Made by a program: the position numbers and the translations under genes. Positions 1 through 10,381 of a DNA stretch of 64,000 nucleotides are shown here, in pieces. The stretch covers positions 1,054,001 to 1,118,000 of the forward strand of contig NC_012992.1 of the NCBI RefSeq assembly GCF_000026365.1, written 5' to 3'. Source of the stretch: Zygosaccharomyces rouxii. Its lineage: Eukaryota > Ascomycota > Saccharomycetes > Saccharomycetales > Saccharomycetaceae. The notes beneath the pieces were generated by a model. It did no database searches and was not told the origin of the DNA. It worked only from the letters and a program-made list of their open reading frames with translations. Position 1 is the first letter of the stretch, and every line of letters starts with the position of its first letter.

Positions 1-149
1 CCCATAAGTTTATTTCGAAAAATAGAGCACAAAGAGCAGTTCTCCATTTTGGAACACAACCCAGTACTATCCCATAGTATTACCCAACTGACGGTATCGA
101 ATTGTACAACCTCCTAATGGTATTAAACCGCTAGAGCTTAATCTCTTAT

Positions 150-155
150 CACGTG
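150..155. promoter_or_regulatory. CACGTG E-box upstream of NPY1
   Basis: A palindromic CACGTG followed by A lies about 100 bases before the NPY1 start. This is the core bound by yeast bHLH factors such as Cbf1, Pho4 and Tye7. Which factor would act here cannot be told from the site alone. The rest of bases 1-257 shows no gene and presumably contains the tail of a neighbour and the NPY1 promoter. Confidence 0.4.
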
Positions 156-257
156 ACTCTATAGGTCCCCTTTTTGGACTCCTTTTCTCGAGAAATATAA
201 CCTGGTTAATGAATGTTCGAAACTTATGAATAGACTAAATCAATATTAGTGCCACTT

Positions 258-1397
258 ATGTCTACGTTAAGAGGTGCCAGCACATTTTTCGGTTGTGAAA
301 CTTTAAACAGAGTGTCCTTTCTGAGGGAAGATGTTGAATTCGTCAAGAATACACTTACCCATGGATCGACTACATTTGTGCCATTTATACGTGGTGAAGC
401 ATTATCTTCCAATGGATCTTTATATTCCATAAAGCTAGACGAGTCACAGTCGGTCATGAAGCCGGTGGTGAACAAGTTGCTTCCCATCTTAAATACCAGT
501 GCAAGTCGTTTGCGTAACTCCGGTGTCAATTTGACCTTCCTGGGGCTTAAACAAGGTGAAGATTCCCGTGAAGGAGTCTTCGTATATCGCTCCCAATACA
601 AGGGTACCCCATACTATGGTATCGATTTCCATGTTGATTCAGATACGTTGGTTAAACCTTCTGATATCGCTCCATTAACCAAGATGCCATTACTCGATCG
701 TGAAACTATCTTTGAAATGGATAATGAAGATGCATCTATTTATTCACATGCCAAGATGTATCTAGATTGGCTTAGCAAGTACCATTTTTGTCCTGGCTGT
801 GGCTCTCCCATCTACCCAGTTGATGCAGGCACTAAACTACAGTGTTCCAATGCTAACCGTGAAGTTGGCTGTCAGGTGAGGGACGCCAGAGTGACTAATG
901 TGTATTTCCCACGTACTGACCCCGTAGTAATCACTGCCATTGCTTCACGGGACTTTAGCAGAATCTGCTTAGCGAGATCTAAGCGTAAACATGGGGACAC
1001 TGTCATGTATAGCACCATTGCAGGTTTCATGGAACCTGCAGAAACTGTAGAAAACGCATCCCGTAGAGAGATTTGGGAAGAGACTGGTATTCGTTGTGAA
1101 GATGTCGCCATGATCACTACACAACCATGGCCCTACCCTGTCAACCTAATGATTGGTTGTCTTGGTCTAGTGGATGCCAATGGTGTCAACGAAGTAATCA
1201 GCTTGACCCACGACGAAGAATTATTGGACGCCCAGTGGTTTTCCACGGAGGATGTCAGTAAGTCTCTCGAAGCCTACGATGGCAATGGAATGGTTAGATT
1301 CAAGGACTCAATAAGACTACCTGGCTCCACTGCCGTAGCGTTCCATTTAATCAAGCACGTTTGCGACAAATACAAGAGACGTCAAGCTTCTCTATAG
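258..1397 (+). CDS. NPY1: NADH pyrophosphatase (Nudix hydrolase), peroxisomal type
   Basis: This 379-residue protein hydrolyses NADH, and more weakly NAD+ and related dinucleotides, to NMNH and AMP. Seen in the sequence: a zinc ribbon with Cys178, Cys181, Cys196 and Cys205 (CPGCGSP); a complete Nudix box at about residues 256-278 with the REIWEETG core; and QPWPYP shortly after it, the signature of the NADH-specific NudC branch. Length matches S. cerevisiae Npy1 (about 384). The open frame extends three codons upstream to a GTG; the ATG at 258 begins MSTLRGAST, close to the yeast N-terminus. The C-terminus ends in ASL, at best a weak PTS1-like tripeptide, so peroxisomal location is inferred from the family. 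It is followed tandemly by PGC1. Confidence 0.95.
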   Translation: MSTLRGASTFFGCETLNRVSFLREDVEFVKNTLTHGSTTFVPFIRGEALSSNGSLYSIKLDESQSVMKPVVNKLLPILNTSASRLRNSGVNLTFLGLKQGEDSREGVFVYRSQYKGTPYYGIDFHVDSDTLVKPSDIAPLTKMPLLDRETIFEMDNEDASIYSHAKMYLDWLSKYHFCPGCGSPIYPVDAGTKLQCSNANREVGCQVRDARVTNVYFPRTDPVVITAIASRDFSRICLARSKRKHGDTVMYSTIAGFMEPAETVENASRREIWEETGIRCEDVAMITTQPWPYPVNLMIGCLGLVDANGVNEVISLTHDEELLDAQWFSTEDVSKSLEAYDGNGMVRFKDSIRLPGSTAVAFHLIKHVCDKYKRRQASL

Positions 1398-1624
1398 AGA
1401 CCAGTTAGTCATATATGTGTGTATATATAGATATATATGTATGTGCCATTAATGTTCTATTTGAATTTGGCTAGTCTAAAACATGGCGTAAAACTCGTGG
1501 TCAGAATAAGCTGATTAACCTTTGCTTTAAGGGAAAGAGCGCAATATATAACGGGAGAGGAAAAGGATATTTGAAGCTTGAACTACTACAATTTACACAA
1601 GTGAGAAGAATATATCAAGTAAAC

Positions 1625-2572
1625 ATGGTTTTGGTTGCCGGTCATAGGGCCTTTAAGGGGCAATACATTGAGAATACTATGGTGGCCTTTGAAAGAGCTT
1701 ACGAGGCCAAATCAGATATAATTGAGACAGACCTTCAGATGACGAGTGATGGTGTGGTCGTTGTGAATCACGATGTGGATACAGGTAGAATATGGGATAA
1801 AGACTTGTTTATTGCCGACCATACTTTTGAAGAGATTAGCAAATTGAGATGCAAAGACGACCAAACACTAAAGATGCCCACTTTGGCCGAAATTTTGGAA
1901 TGGATCGTCGAGCATCCAGGGGTGAGGATCATGCTGGATATCAAATTCACCAATGAGAAGATTGTGCTACCCAAGACCTATGCTACCATGCTAAGCATTA
2001 AGAACGATATTCGTTTTTGGCAAGAAAGGATCATCTGGGGGCTTTGGCAACTAGATTGGTTTGAATACGGTATAGAAACTGGTGTCATCAAAGATTTCGA
2101 AGTTTTCGTTATTACACTCTCGTTAGATATCGCGGAACAATTCATCAATTATTCTTTGAAATTGAATAACCCTCATTTTAGGCTATCGGGGATTAGTATC
2201 CATTTCGTGGCTTCTTGGACTCAAAGATTTAGACATACTCTAGCCCCTAAATTACTGGAGAATAAAATTAAGGTCTTTCTATGGACTGTCAACAAGGGCA
2301 TCGATTTCGAATACACCGGTGCTCTCCCCATCGCAGGTGTGGTTACAGATGACCCTATTGTAGCCCGCCAACTGTCCAAAGAATACTCCAAGACCAAAGA
2401 GTTTGCTGCACCCGATTGGAACAGTCTCAACGGATTCAGGTTCTACACTTTCCTCGCAGCATACCATATTATCTGCTCGTTACTTTTCAAACCATGGGCT
2501 CACTTCAAAGTGGGACCTTATTCGCTAGCCTATCTCGTCTTCTACCTGCTGAGAACAATCCACTTCTTGTAA
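1625..2572 (+). CDS. PGC1: Phosphatidylglycerol phospholipase C (GDPD family)
   Basis: This 315-residue protein is a glycerophosphodiester phosphodiesterase-domain enzyme. In S. cerevisiae, Pgc1 degrades phosphatidylglycerol to diacylglycerol and so limits its level in mitochondria and lipid droplets. The GDPD catalytic signature is intact: GHRAFKG with the first His near residue 7, then ENT, then ETDLQMTSDGVVVVNHD carrying the acidic residues and second His. The last 45 residues are hydrophobic and fit a C-terminal membrane anchor. The frame continues 18 codons upstream to a TTG; the ATG at 1625 gives MVLVAGHRAFKG, the family start. PGC1 (YPL206C) and TYW1 (YPL207W) are adjacent in S. cerevisiae; here SGF73, ALG2 and a DUF1992 gene lie between them. 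Confidence 0.92.
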   Translation: MVLVAGHRAFKGQYIENTMVAFERAYEAKSDIIETDLQMTSDGVVVVNHDVDTGRIWDKDLFIADHTFEEISKLRCKDDQTLKMPTLAEILEWIVEHPGVRIMLDIKFTNEKIVLPKTYATMLSIKNDIRFWQERIIWGLWQLDWFEYGIETGVIKDFEVFVITLSLDIAEQFINYSLKLNNPHFRLSGISIHFVASWTQRFRHTLAPKLLENKIKVFLWTVNKGIDFEYTGALPIAGVVTDDPIVARQLSKEYSKTKEFAAPDWNSLNGFRFYTFLAAYHIICSLLFKPWAHFKVGPYSLAYLVFYLLRTIHFL

Positions 2573-3010
2573 AATCTGTAGCTGACCACTCCTGGGCGGC
2601 TAGATACAGGTATATACATCCCTATATAAACATTCCAATAGACTCTTCTGTAAGTACACATGGTTTTCACATGACCTTTTTTCCTTCAACAGCTTTTCAT
2701 TTTTTATCTTCACCTCAAAATCAAGTAAAGTTAACCCAACTTTGACCTCATTTTGGCGTAGAAAAAGCGGTTTGAAGAGAAGAGAGGATAATAAATTAAT
2801 CTCGAAGCGTCTGGGTACAATAATTCTCTTGATCCCCTGAAATTTGGTTTAAACTTTCTACAACTCAAATTTCTCTCATATTTTTTTCTTTGTTCAACGC
2901 CGCTTCCAAAAATCTCCTCTGTTGAGTCCTTCATTAATAGTGATAGCAGGCTCTTCACTGGAATTAAACGTTCAATTGCTTTATTTACTCGAGAGAAAAG
3001 GCTAGCCTAT
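2573..3010. other. Intergenic region PGC1-SGF73
   Basis: These 438 bases hold the PGC1 3' end and the SGF73 promoter. The stretch is T-rich on the + strand. I see no RNA gene, repeat or convincing small ORF. Confidence 0.5.
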
Positions 3011-4753
3011 ATGACTGATACGGGTTTACAGATTAAGGGCATCAAGCAAGGGATAAGAGAACAATATTCTGACAGCGAAGGTCTGTCAGGTAAGAAGGGA
3101 TCCAGTCACAGTGGGTGGAAAGAGCATTTATCGCTGGTGAAAAACCGTCCCCCCCAATACAACCAAATTAATCCAACTACAAAGGAAAGATTTTTTAATT
3201 CAAACACACGTATTATTGAGAATCCACTGGAAACATCCGCATCGTTTCAATACAGAGTTTGTAACAGCTGTGGGAAACCATTGGCATTAAACGCCATTGT
3301 AGATCATTTAGAGAATCATTGTAAAGGTGATAATCCTTCTAGTGTGGGCAATAGAGAGATGACAGATGAAGAGACGGAGCTAAACGCTTCACCAAGGAGG
3401 CAGAATGGCGGTGAAAACAATGGTAACAATAAGAGACAAATGGAGGAAGAAGACTCACCAACGCCAGATCAAGAAAATAGAAGGTTCAGAGAGGATAGCG
3501 GGACTCCTCAGGCTACTCCGATGAAAAAGCAAAGAAAAGTTAAACAGAGAAACCCAACGCAGAAGCACCTAATCGATTTCGACAAACAATGTGGTGTCGA
3601 ACTACCTGAAGGTGGCTACTGTGCACGTTCCTTGACTTGTAAATCACATTCCATGGGGGCTAAAAGATCTGTCAATGGGCGTAATCAGCCATTTGACGTT
3701 TTGTTAGCGGCATACCATAAGCAACATCAAACAAAGATTGGTGCCGCTGCAGAGAAAAGGGCTAAACAACAGGAGATTCAAAAGCAACAGAAGCAAATAC
3801 AAAGGGAACAGAAGAAGCAGATGCAGCAACAGAAACAAAGTCAACGTGGTAAGAATAAAAATGGCTCGTCGGTGGGCAGTTCAGGTGCAAAATCAAGCAC
3901 TCCCTCTGGTGCAGGTAAAAATGCTCAAGGCGATATGCGGGCCAATTCTAGCATAAGTTTAACGCCTGAAGAAGAAACTACACAGGTACTTAACGGTGTT
4001 TCTAGGTCATTCCCGTTACCACTGGAGACCAATGTGCTTTCATCTGTAAAGCGTAGGTCGAGATATTTTAGAATGAGAGAGATGTTTGCATCTGCGTTCT
4101 CGGTAAGACCAGGTTATACTGCTCCTGGATATGGTGCGATTCATTCTCGTGTCGGTTGTGTGGATCTAGATAGAACCACAGATTATAAGTTTCGTATTCG
4201 CACGCCTCAACCTATCAATCAGATGCCTCCTCAGAATCTGACACCTCAGCAACTTTATAAGATTCAGCAAAACAAGATGCTTCAATCACAAATGATGAAC
4301 ATGCAACACGATAGCCCTAACTTAAATGGTCAACAAGAGATAGAGAAAAGGCAGCAGCAAATGCAAGCACAAGGTAGACAACAGCAACAATACCAATCAC
4401 CAGAAGCCGTTTCGCAGGCTAATAACAATATACAAAGGCCTGTACAACAACCAAATTTACAAGGTAAAGGACTCACTCCCCAGGAAATACAGTTACAACA
4501 ACAAAAGCTGCGACAACAGCAGCTGCAACAACAACGTTTTGAAGCAGCTGCATTCCACCTGGCGAATGCTACAAAATTAATGCAAAATTCTAACGGTGAA
4601 GGTGGTCAAGAACAATCAAATAATTACGTGGGAACTTCTTCGCCGGCGGCCAATTCACCGCCATCGCAGCAATCAGTAGGAGGTTCCGTCGGTGGAAGGG
4701 TTAACGTTGGCATAGGAAATTTCATGGACGGTTACGGTGGAAGGGTGAATTGA
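3011..4753 (+). CDS. SGF73: SAGA deubiquitination-module subunit Sgf73 (ataxin-7 homologue)
   Basis: This 580-residue protein anchors the Ubp8-Sgf11-Sus1 deubiquitinase to the SAGA coactivator and helps activate it. Seen: an N-terminal atypical zinc finger at about residues 84-104 (Cys84, Cys87, His99, Cys104), then a SCA7 domain at about 184-242 with Cys194, Cys204, Cys210 and His213, which in the family binds nucleosomes. Gln-rich coiled stretches follow at about 250-280 and 400-520, and a Gly/Val/Asn tail ends the protein. S. cerevisiae Sgf73 is about 657 residues; the difference lies in the low-complexity parts. The gene converges on ALG2 downstream, with 130 bases between the stops, as in S. 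cerevisiae (YGL066W-YGL065C). Confidence 0.95.
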   Translation: MTDTGLQIKGIKQGIREQYSDSEGLSGKKGSSHSGWKEHLSLVKNRPPQYNQINPTTKERFFNSNTRIIENPLETSASFQYRVCNSCGKPLALNAIVDHLENHCKGDNPSSVGNREMTDEETELNASPRRQNGGENNGNNKRQMEEEDSPTPDQENRRFREDSGTPQATPMKKQRKVKQRNPTQKHLIDFDKQCGVELPEGGYCARSLTCKSHSMGAKRSVNGRNQPFDVLLAAYHKQHQTKIGAAAEKRAKQQEIQKQQKQIQREQKKQMQQQKQSQRGKNKNGSSVGSSGAKSSTPSGAGKNAQGDMRANSSISLTPEEETTQVLNGVSRSFPLPLETNVLSSVKRRSRYFRMREMFASAFSVRPGYTAPGYGAIHSRVGCVDLDRTTDYKFRIRTPQPINQMPPQNLTPQQLYKIQQNKMLQSQMMNMQHDSPNLNGQQEIEKRQQQMQAQGRQQQQYQSPEAVSQANNNIQRPVQQPNLQGKGLTPQEIQLQQQKLRQQQLQQQRFEAAAFHLANATKLMQNSNGEGGQEQSNNYVGTSSPAANSPPSQQSVGGSVGGRVNVGIGNFMDGYGGRVN

Positions 4754-4883
4754 TCGTCTATATTTTCTGGTATATATCGTTATTTTGGGTAATGACTTAT
4801 CATCTGATGTCAGTAAACTTGTTTATGTAAAAATAAAAAACAATAATGAAATAATAACATTAAGTGTGTCCACATTGGTACCA

Positions 4884-6383
4884 TCATGATATCTTTGTCA
4901 AGGCGAGGACAACCCAGAATAGAACAAATACAGAGTGGAAGTACCAGCCCATAATCACTGACATCCCAATATATGGCCAAATTTGACCTTCAAGGGTGAA
5001 TTGGAAAACAAGATGCAAGGCAAAGTTGAGTAGACCTACGAAAAAAGTTTCCCAGAAATAAGTTTTCTTTTCTTTGTCGATGGTTTTTTCGATATTTCTT
5101 TCAAAACTCTGTGTCATTGCACCGCGTGAATAGTACTTTTCAACTCTTCTCAACCCATTCTTCTTAAAATTCACCTTCCCGTCCTTTGTAACTGACTTGA
5201 ATTCTTCAATGGCCTTGGCCCAATCCTTAGGATCTGATCTCGCAAGCCATCCTGTGGCTTCATTCTCATTGACACCTGTAACCAAACGCTCAACCGTCTC
5301 TAATGGACCACCAGTGTTTACAGCAAGCACAGGCTTACCATGTTTCATAGCTTCTAAAGGAACAATACCAAAATGTTCAAAAGAAGGTGTGTACAATAGT
5401 AATTCCATCTTACTTAACAACAATTCCTTTAGGGAAGAAGAAATTGAAGTCAAGAAGATAACCTTACTGTTCAGCGCTTGGGAATTGTTTAAACCTCCAT
5501 TTTTCCTAAACTCTGGGTAAAAAATTGTAGTATGGGATAACTTTAATTTATCGGCCGCCTCCTGTAGCTCTTGCAAGTAACCTACATTTTCAGATACCCT
5601 TTCGTCATAACCACCAGTGACTATTAATTTCGAATTTTCATCGTCACTTTCGCTAGATAAAGCATATGACTCTAACGCCAGTAAAATGTTCTTCTTCCTT
5701 TCATATCTGTTTATACTCAGATAGAATCTCTGATGAGGATGTAATAATCCAGTCAAGAAGTCTTGGTCGATCGGTTCAATTGATTGGAAGGATAGATCCA
5801 CGCAAGGGTAAATAACATCAGGTTCACCTTCCAAAAATCTAAAAGTCTTATGGTAAATTGACTTCGTAAAGTGGGAATTCACCACTACACAATCAGCAGC
5901 ACTCATGGTAAATTGTTCAAATAAATCGAAGGGCACCCTGTAAAGCTTCTTTATTAAACTTGTTCTCTGTGCCAATAACTGATCAGGGAAATGGCAGTAG
6001 AACATCAACTTGGCACTACTGACCATGTGCAAGAATGGCATACAAGTAGATAGCTGGTCCGTAATGTAAAGATCATGCTGGTTTATCTTCCCCATCAAAT
6101 ACAGTTGCAACACTAGGTAAAGTTGTCTTAAGTTGGCAAAAACGATGTAGAATTTATTCAGAAAGTTGGTGGGTAATTCATCACCATAAACTTCCACTTT
6201 CAATAATCCATTTTTAATTTCTTCAAAGCAATGGCTTCTATCACAATGACTAGTGTATATGACCACATCATGTCCCTGTTCTTGTAAGCCAATTGCAGCA
6301 TCGACAACTAACCTTTCAGCACCTCCAATACCCAAATCTGGATGCACAAATGCAATTTTAAGCTTCTGATTAGCTCCACTCAT
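4884..6383 (-). CDS. ALG2: Alpha-1,3/1,6-mannosyltransferase of dolichol-linked oligosaccharide synthesis
   Basis: Alg2 adds the second and third mannose to the lipid-linked N-glycan precursor on the cytosolic face of the ER. The 499-residue product is a GT4-family glycosyltransferase. It has GIGGAERLVVDAA at the N-terminus, the EX7E-type motif EHFGIVPLEAMKHGKP in the C-terminal half, and a hydrophobic C-terminal segment of about 60 residues that attaches to the ER membrane in the family. The length matches the yeast enzyme (503). The frame runs three codons further to a TTG; the ATG at 6383 begins MSGANQKLKIAFVHPDLG. It is divergent from the DUF1992 gene across a gap of only about 115 bases, so the two share a promoter region. 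Confidence 0.95.
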   Translation of the reverse strand: MSGANQKLKIAFVHPDLGIGGAERLVVDAAIGLQEQGHDVVIYTSHCDRSHCFEEIKNGLLKVEVYGDELPTNFLNKFYIVFANLRQLYLVLQLYLMGKINQHDLYITDQLSTCMPFLHMVSSAKLMFYCHFPDQLLAQRTSLIKKLYRVPFDLFEQFTMSAADCVVVNSHFTKSIYHKTFRFLEGEPDVIYPCVDLSFQSIEPIDQDFLTGLLHPHQRFYLSINRYERKKNILLALESYALSSESDDENSKLIVTGGYDERVSENVGYLQELQEAADKLKLSHTTIFYPEFRKNGGLNNSQALNSKVIFLTSISSSLKELLLSKMELLLYTPSFEHFGIVPLEAMKHGKPVLAVNTGGPLETVERLVTGVNENEATGWLARSDPKDWAKAIEEFKSVTKDGKVNFKKNGLRRVEKYYSRGAMTQSFERNIEKTIDKEKKTYFWETFFVGLLNFALHLVFQFTLEGQIWPYIGMSVIMGWYFHSVFVLFWVVLALTKIS

Positions 6384-6497
6384 GGTTTCCAACGGATGAT
6401 TTAATGCCCTCTATTTAATTTCAAGCTGCGTTATGGTTGGCCTTTGTTATGTTAGGTGAAATTTCGGCTTTACAAGTACTTAGACTCATCACTACTA

Positions 6498-7685
6498 ATG
6501 ATAATAAGGGAAAGTTGCTTAATGAGACCTTTTACAAGAATTGTAAGCCGTAGGAGGCTCAATAATATAAGGTACTATTCTTCTAAGGACGATGATAGTT
6601 ATTTGATGAGAAGACTCCAAGATCTGAAGGATCAGAGCACCGTGGACAAGAACGATCCCCTAGTCAAGTTGTCACAATTTTGTGAGAATGACGTTGGCAA
6701 TGAATGGGCTTACGAAGAGGATAAGATCAATGCTGATAAGATTCTAGAAATTATTAATGCACAACAGAGGGTTTCCAATATGCACCTAGGTTCCTCGTCA
6801 GACGAAGATGGACAAAAGGCCTCCCGACCACCATCAGCATCAGATTCTGAAGCACAGAGAGAAGCATTCCAATTTATTAACAAGATGCCAGGACACACTT
6901 TCCAAGATAAAATCGAGACTGCTCAAAAGAGGGCTATAAGGTACAAATTGAGACAGGAAAAGATTCAAGAGGCCAGAGACCAAAAGGAACAATCACATTT
7001 TAGAGAATTATATGCTGAGAGGTTTACGCCTATTGGTTCCTTTGAAAAACTGGAATCACTTGCTGATAGAAGAATTGAAGAAAGTATGAGACAGGGTGGA
7101 TTTGAAGATGTGGGGAAGGTAAGGGGAAAACCTACCGAATTACCCAGACCAAATCAGCATGTGAGTACTACAGAGCACTATCTGAACAACATTTTGGTTA
7201 AACAAAACATTGCACCACCTTGGATCGAAAATCAGTGGAGAGTCAATCGTAACGTAACGGATTTCAGAGCAGAACTGTTTGGAGAATTTGAAAGGGAATT
7301 GTCCTCTATTTTGAAAAAATTCAAATTATTCAATAGTTCTAGCAACGTGGAAACAGTACGTAGATCCATTGCCCATAGTTACGGTAGTGTTGATGGATTT
7401 TTAAAATATCGTTTTGAGAATTGGAAAAATTCTAGAAAGACTTGGGCAGATAGAAAAATTAGTACCATTAACAGTGGATTAAGAACTTATAATCTACAGG
7501 CTCCATTATCAACGCAAAAATTATATTTGGTATCAGACAAGGAATTTCAACGGGTACTTGATAATATCAATTTTGACAATCTAATAGATAGTGAAATTAC
7601 TTCTTCAAAGAACAAACAGGCCGAAGAGCGGCATACGGCTCAATCTAAATCCCCATCCCTAGGAGCATTCTTTAAACTTTGGTGA
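6498..7685 (+). CDS. DUF1992 / DnaJC28-conserved-domain protein, probably mitochondrial
   Basis: This 395-residue protein has the DUF1992 (DJC28-conserved) domain at about residues 160-265. Visible hallmarks are ADRRIEESMRQGGFEDV, GKPTELPRP and NNILVKQNIAPPWIE. The Arg-rich, acid-poor N-terminus (RPFTRIVSRRRLNNIRYYSS) looks like a mitochondrial presequence. The function of the domain is not established. I believe S. cerevisiae YJL147C (MRX5) carries the same domain, but this is recalled. Start is uncertain: the frame opens at a GTG (6456), the first ATG is 6498, and an ATG at 6522 would begin directly at the presequence. A low-complexity Ser/Asp stretch lies near residue 95. The gene converges on TYW1. 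Confidence 0.8.
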   Translation: MIIRESCLMRPFTRIVSRRRLNNIRYYSSKDDDSYLMRRLQDLKDQSTVDKNDPLVKLSQFCENDVGNEWAYEEDKINADKILEIINAQQRVSNMHLGSSSDEDGQKASRPPSASDSEAQREAFQFINKMPGHTFQDKIETAQKRAIRYKLRQEKIQEARDQKEQSHFRELYAERFTPIGSFEKLESLADRRIEESMRQGGFEDVGKVRGKPTELPRPNQHVSTTEHYLNNILVKQNIAPPWIENQWRVNRNVTDFRAELFGEFERELSSILKKFKLFNSSSNVETVRRSIAHSYGSVDGFLKYRFENWKNSRKTWADRKISTINSGLRTYNLQAPLSTQKLYLVSDKEFQRVLDNINFDNLIDSEITSSKNKQAEERHTAQSKSPSLGAFFKLW

Positions 7686-7836
7686 ATCGGAATATGTTTT
7701 GGACCATCGTTATACTCATCTGTAAATATCTTTTTCTTTTCTTGTCTTTTTTTTTGGAATATTCAATGAAACTAATATAAATTAACATAAATATAAACTA
7801 ATACAAACCAATAAATACCGTTCGCAAGGATCCGAC

Positions 7837-10149
7837 TTAGGCAATTTCGATACTTCCAGCAGTTTCTACAGTTTGTTTAGGAGTAGGTTCTGCCTGCTCA
7901 GGACCCTTCTTCTTACCCTTTCTATAAAACCTAGTGTCTCCTGGGACAAATCCACCATTACCAAATAATGCCCATTCCGGTGTTTTAGCTATATAATCCA
8001 ATGGTTGGAAATCTTTACCGCTGTTTAACAACTCGAAATATCTATCAAAATCGATATGAGTGTACCACTCGCCATCAATCTTAAATTTCGTATTAGCAAT
8101 CAAAATACAGTTAGAATGAGCATGTTCAGCTGAAATATCGTAGCCCAACCCACGTCTTTGTAATTCAGCAGCGAAATTTCTGACAAAGGCTTTGATTTCT
8201 TCATAAAATGGAATGTTTTGCATAGTTAATGGATTCCCATTCCCATCTGAAGAACCAGCAAATGTGGCACCTTTGATTTCAATGAAGCATGGTTTACCAC
8301 GTTGCACCAAATCTGCATAGGACATCACTTCAGCCATATTGAAACCTTTGACTAAAGTAAGTCTAAAAACAGTTCTTTGATGTGATTGAGTGGTACTCAA
8401 AATATCCAAGCATTGCATCAATCTTTCCCAAAAATCTTTGTACAATGGTCTATCGATCTTCTTCAGTTCACTCTTTGTCGAAGCATCGATGGAGACGTAC
8501 AACTGGGTGACTTTGCAAATTTTGGCTAGGGCTTCAGGATGTTGAGCGTTGCAAACTAGGAAACTAGAGATGCCTTTCGCGTGTAAAAGGCTGATGAATT
8601 TGCTAATGTATGGATACATGATGGGTTCACCTACTAATGAAAGGGCACAGTGACGTACTTGGAAGGCCTTCGCAAATCTTTCTGCCTTCACACCTGGAAC
8701 ACCCCTCATCTGTTTGATTTTGGAGTAATGACTCGTCAAAGCATTTTCCAAGATGTACTCTGGATCGTCGACTTCCCACCTCCAGTTTTTGGATACTGGG
8801 TTGGACCCATGTCTCCAACAAAAGACACATTTGGAGGAACATGCTAACGATGGTGTCAATTCCATACATCTACTGGATACAATATTGAATAAAGAATGCT
8901 TATAACAAGATCCTCTACCCCTTAGATCGCTTTTCGTCCATCTGCAGATTTTCACACCAGAGTGCGAACCTACAATGGAATAACCCTGTTTTGTTAAAGT
9001 CTTATAAGTAGGACTATTCTTGGCGACCATTTGTTTAATTTCGGTAGAATTGTTACCATCAGCATTACCAATATCTTCCAAATCGACCATCTCTTCACCC
9101 CCGTCAGCATTTTCGTTCTCCTCCTCCACGGATTCGTCATACTCGTAAAGCATAGGTTCATCATCTTTCAAAGTCTCAGCAAAAAGATTTGTCCAATCTT
9201 CAATCTTTTTTTCACCATCGTACTTCATACAAACTTCTCCCACAGGGAACACTCTTCTACCACCAAGACGAGCTATCCAGTGGTCTGCCTTTTTGGCTTG
9301 ATAACAAAACCTTTCTGGCCATGATTCGGAATCACCAATACCCAAAATGGAATAACCAACTAATTTCTTCAAGGGGAACCTGTCAACTCTAAAGTCGTGA
9401 AAGTTCTCTTCTAGCGTCTGTAAAAAGAAATCTAGTGGGCAGTCAGTGTCGTATGAAGGTAAAACCATCAAGTATAGTGCATTATCACAAGGGACGTTAA
9501 CAAAATAATCATCGATATCACTTAGGTCATCCAAATTTAACAAAATAGGCCTGTGTTTCAACTCTTTCATGGTACAAAGCTTTGCCATCACTTTGTTAGC
9601 ACATCTTTCGGCTGCACCTTGTAAAGTGCAGTAAAAGATGTAAATTTGTGAATTGAGCAAAGTCTCATTAGAAACAGTCATAGCACTTTTGACCAGATTG
9701 TCCTGTTTTGGTGCTTCATTTTGCTTTTTAGCGGGCATGGATTTTGAGAATACTTTTGGTTGTCTAGACTTTTTCTTCTTTTCTGGTTTGAACGCTTGCG
9801 TAAAATCAACTGCCACAGGATAAGAATCAGTATCCTTTTTCTGCTCCTCTACTGCCTTATTCTTTTTTGATCCACATCGACATGCATGAGCACTGCCGCC
9901 GTCGCCATTTTTCGATGAGCAACAACCACTACCGCCTTTACCACCACAACAGGTATGTTTTTTTTTCGTCTTTTCTTCAGCACCGTCTAATGGTAACTGA
10001 GGTTTTTCCTCAACTACTTTATGGGATTCCTCATGCCAAATCCCATAGGACACTAGTATAGCTAGCGCTACTGAGATCCTACCACCAAACCATAAATAGG
10101 CACCAGTACAAAGCGCTGTAGCCACTGCTGTAACTGGGTTTGATCTCAT
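7837..10149 (-). CDS. TYW1: S-adenosyl-L-methionine-dependent tRNA 4-demethylwyosine synthase
   Basis: Tyw1 makes the tricyclic base 4-demethylwyosine from N1-methylguanosine at position 37 of tRNA-Phe. The 770-residue product has a hydrophobic N-terminal segment (about residues 7-36), a Cys-rich basic linker (Cys67, 68, 76, 77, 90, 92), a flavodoxin-like domain (about 167-327), an acidic linker, and a radical-SAM/TYW1 domain with the CX3CX2C iron-sulfur motif at Cys437, Cys441 and Cys444. S. cerevisiae Tyw1 is about 810 residues. The frame extends 13 codons upstream to a TTG; the ATG at 10149 (MRSNPVTAVATALC) leads directly into the membrane segment. RKM1 lies upstream on the same strand, as in S. 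cerevisiae (YPL207W-YPL208W). A Reb1-type TTACCCG lies at 10298-10304. Confidence 0.95.
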   Translation of the reverse strand: MRSNPVTAVATALCTGAYLWFGGRISVALAILVSYGIWHEESHKVVEEKPQLPLDGAEEKTKKKHTCCGGKGGSGCCSSKNGDGGSAHACRCGSKKNKAVEEQKKDTDSYPVAVDFTQAFKPEKKKKSRQPKVFSKSMPAKKQNEAPKQDNLVKSAMTVSNETLLNSQIYIFYCTLQGAAERCANKVMAKLCTMKELKHRPILLNLDDLSDIDDYFVNVPCDNALYLMVLPSYDTDCPLDFFLQTLEENFHDFRVDRFPLKKLVGYSILGIGDSESWPERFCYQAKKADHWIARLGGRRVFPVGEVCMKYDGEKKIEDWTNLFAETLKDDEPMLYEYDESVEEENENADGGEEMVDLEDIGNADGNNSTEIKQMVAKNSPTYKTLTKQGYSIVGSHSGVKICRWTKSDLRGRGSCYKHSLFNIVSSRCMELTPSLACSSKCVFCWRHGSNPVSKNWRWEVDDPEYILENALTSHYSKIKQMRGVPGVKAERFAKAFQVRHCALSLVGEPIMYPYISKFISLLHAKGISSFLVCNAQHPEALAKICKVTQLYVSIDASTKSELKKIDRPLYKDFWERLMQCLDILSTTQSHQRTVFRLTLVKGFNMAEVMSYADLVQRGKPCFIEIKGATFAGSSDGNGNPLTMQNIPFYEEIKAFVRNFAAELQRRGLGYDISAEHAHSNCILIANTKFKIDGEWYTHIDFDRYFELLNSGKDFQPLDYIAKTPEWALFGNGGFVPGDTRFYRKGKKKGPEQAEPTPKQTVETAGSIEIA

Positions 10150-10297
10150 AGTATAGTAACTGATCTGATGAACTAAGCTGCAATACAAATGGCCTGCAGT
10201 TAAGAACGTATAGTATATTGTAATGTCTATACAATGGAATATGTCTTGAACGATTTCTTCGATGACCTCGAAAGTTTAGAAAACGCAAAATTCGGCA

Positions 10298-10304
10298 TTA
10301 CCCG
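10298..10304 (+). promoter_or_regulatory. Reb1-type site (TTACCCG) upstream of TYW1
   Basis: The heptamer TTACCCG matches the core of the general regulatory factor Reb1, which positions nucleosomes and can terminate read-through transcription. It lies about 150 bases before the TYW1 ATG, between TYW1 and the RKM1 stop. A seven-base match alone is modest evidence. Confidence 0.4.
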
Positions 10305-10381
10305 CAGTTTAAACGTGACCAAGCGTAATCGACCAATGAGATAAAAGATTATTAGTAAAGCTCTAGAAGCAGAATTATTAC

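Noticed and set aside
1571..1624. N-terminal extensions from TTG or GTG starts (PGC1, NPY1, ALG2, TYW1, RPC11, BBC1, GPI11, RSC3, SRB7, SSZ1, RRP3)
   Set aside because: Nuclear yeast genes start at ATG almost always, and the downstream ATG in each case gives the family N-terminus.
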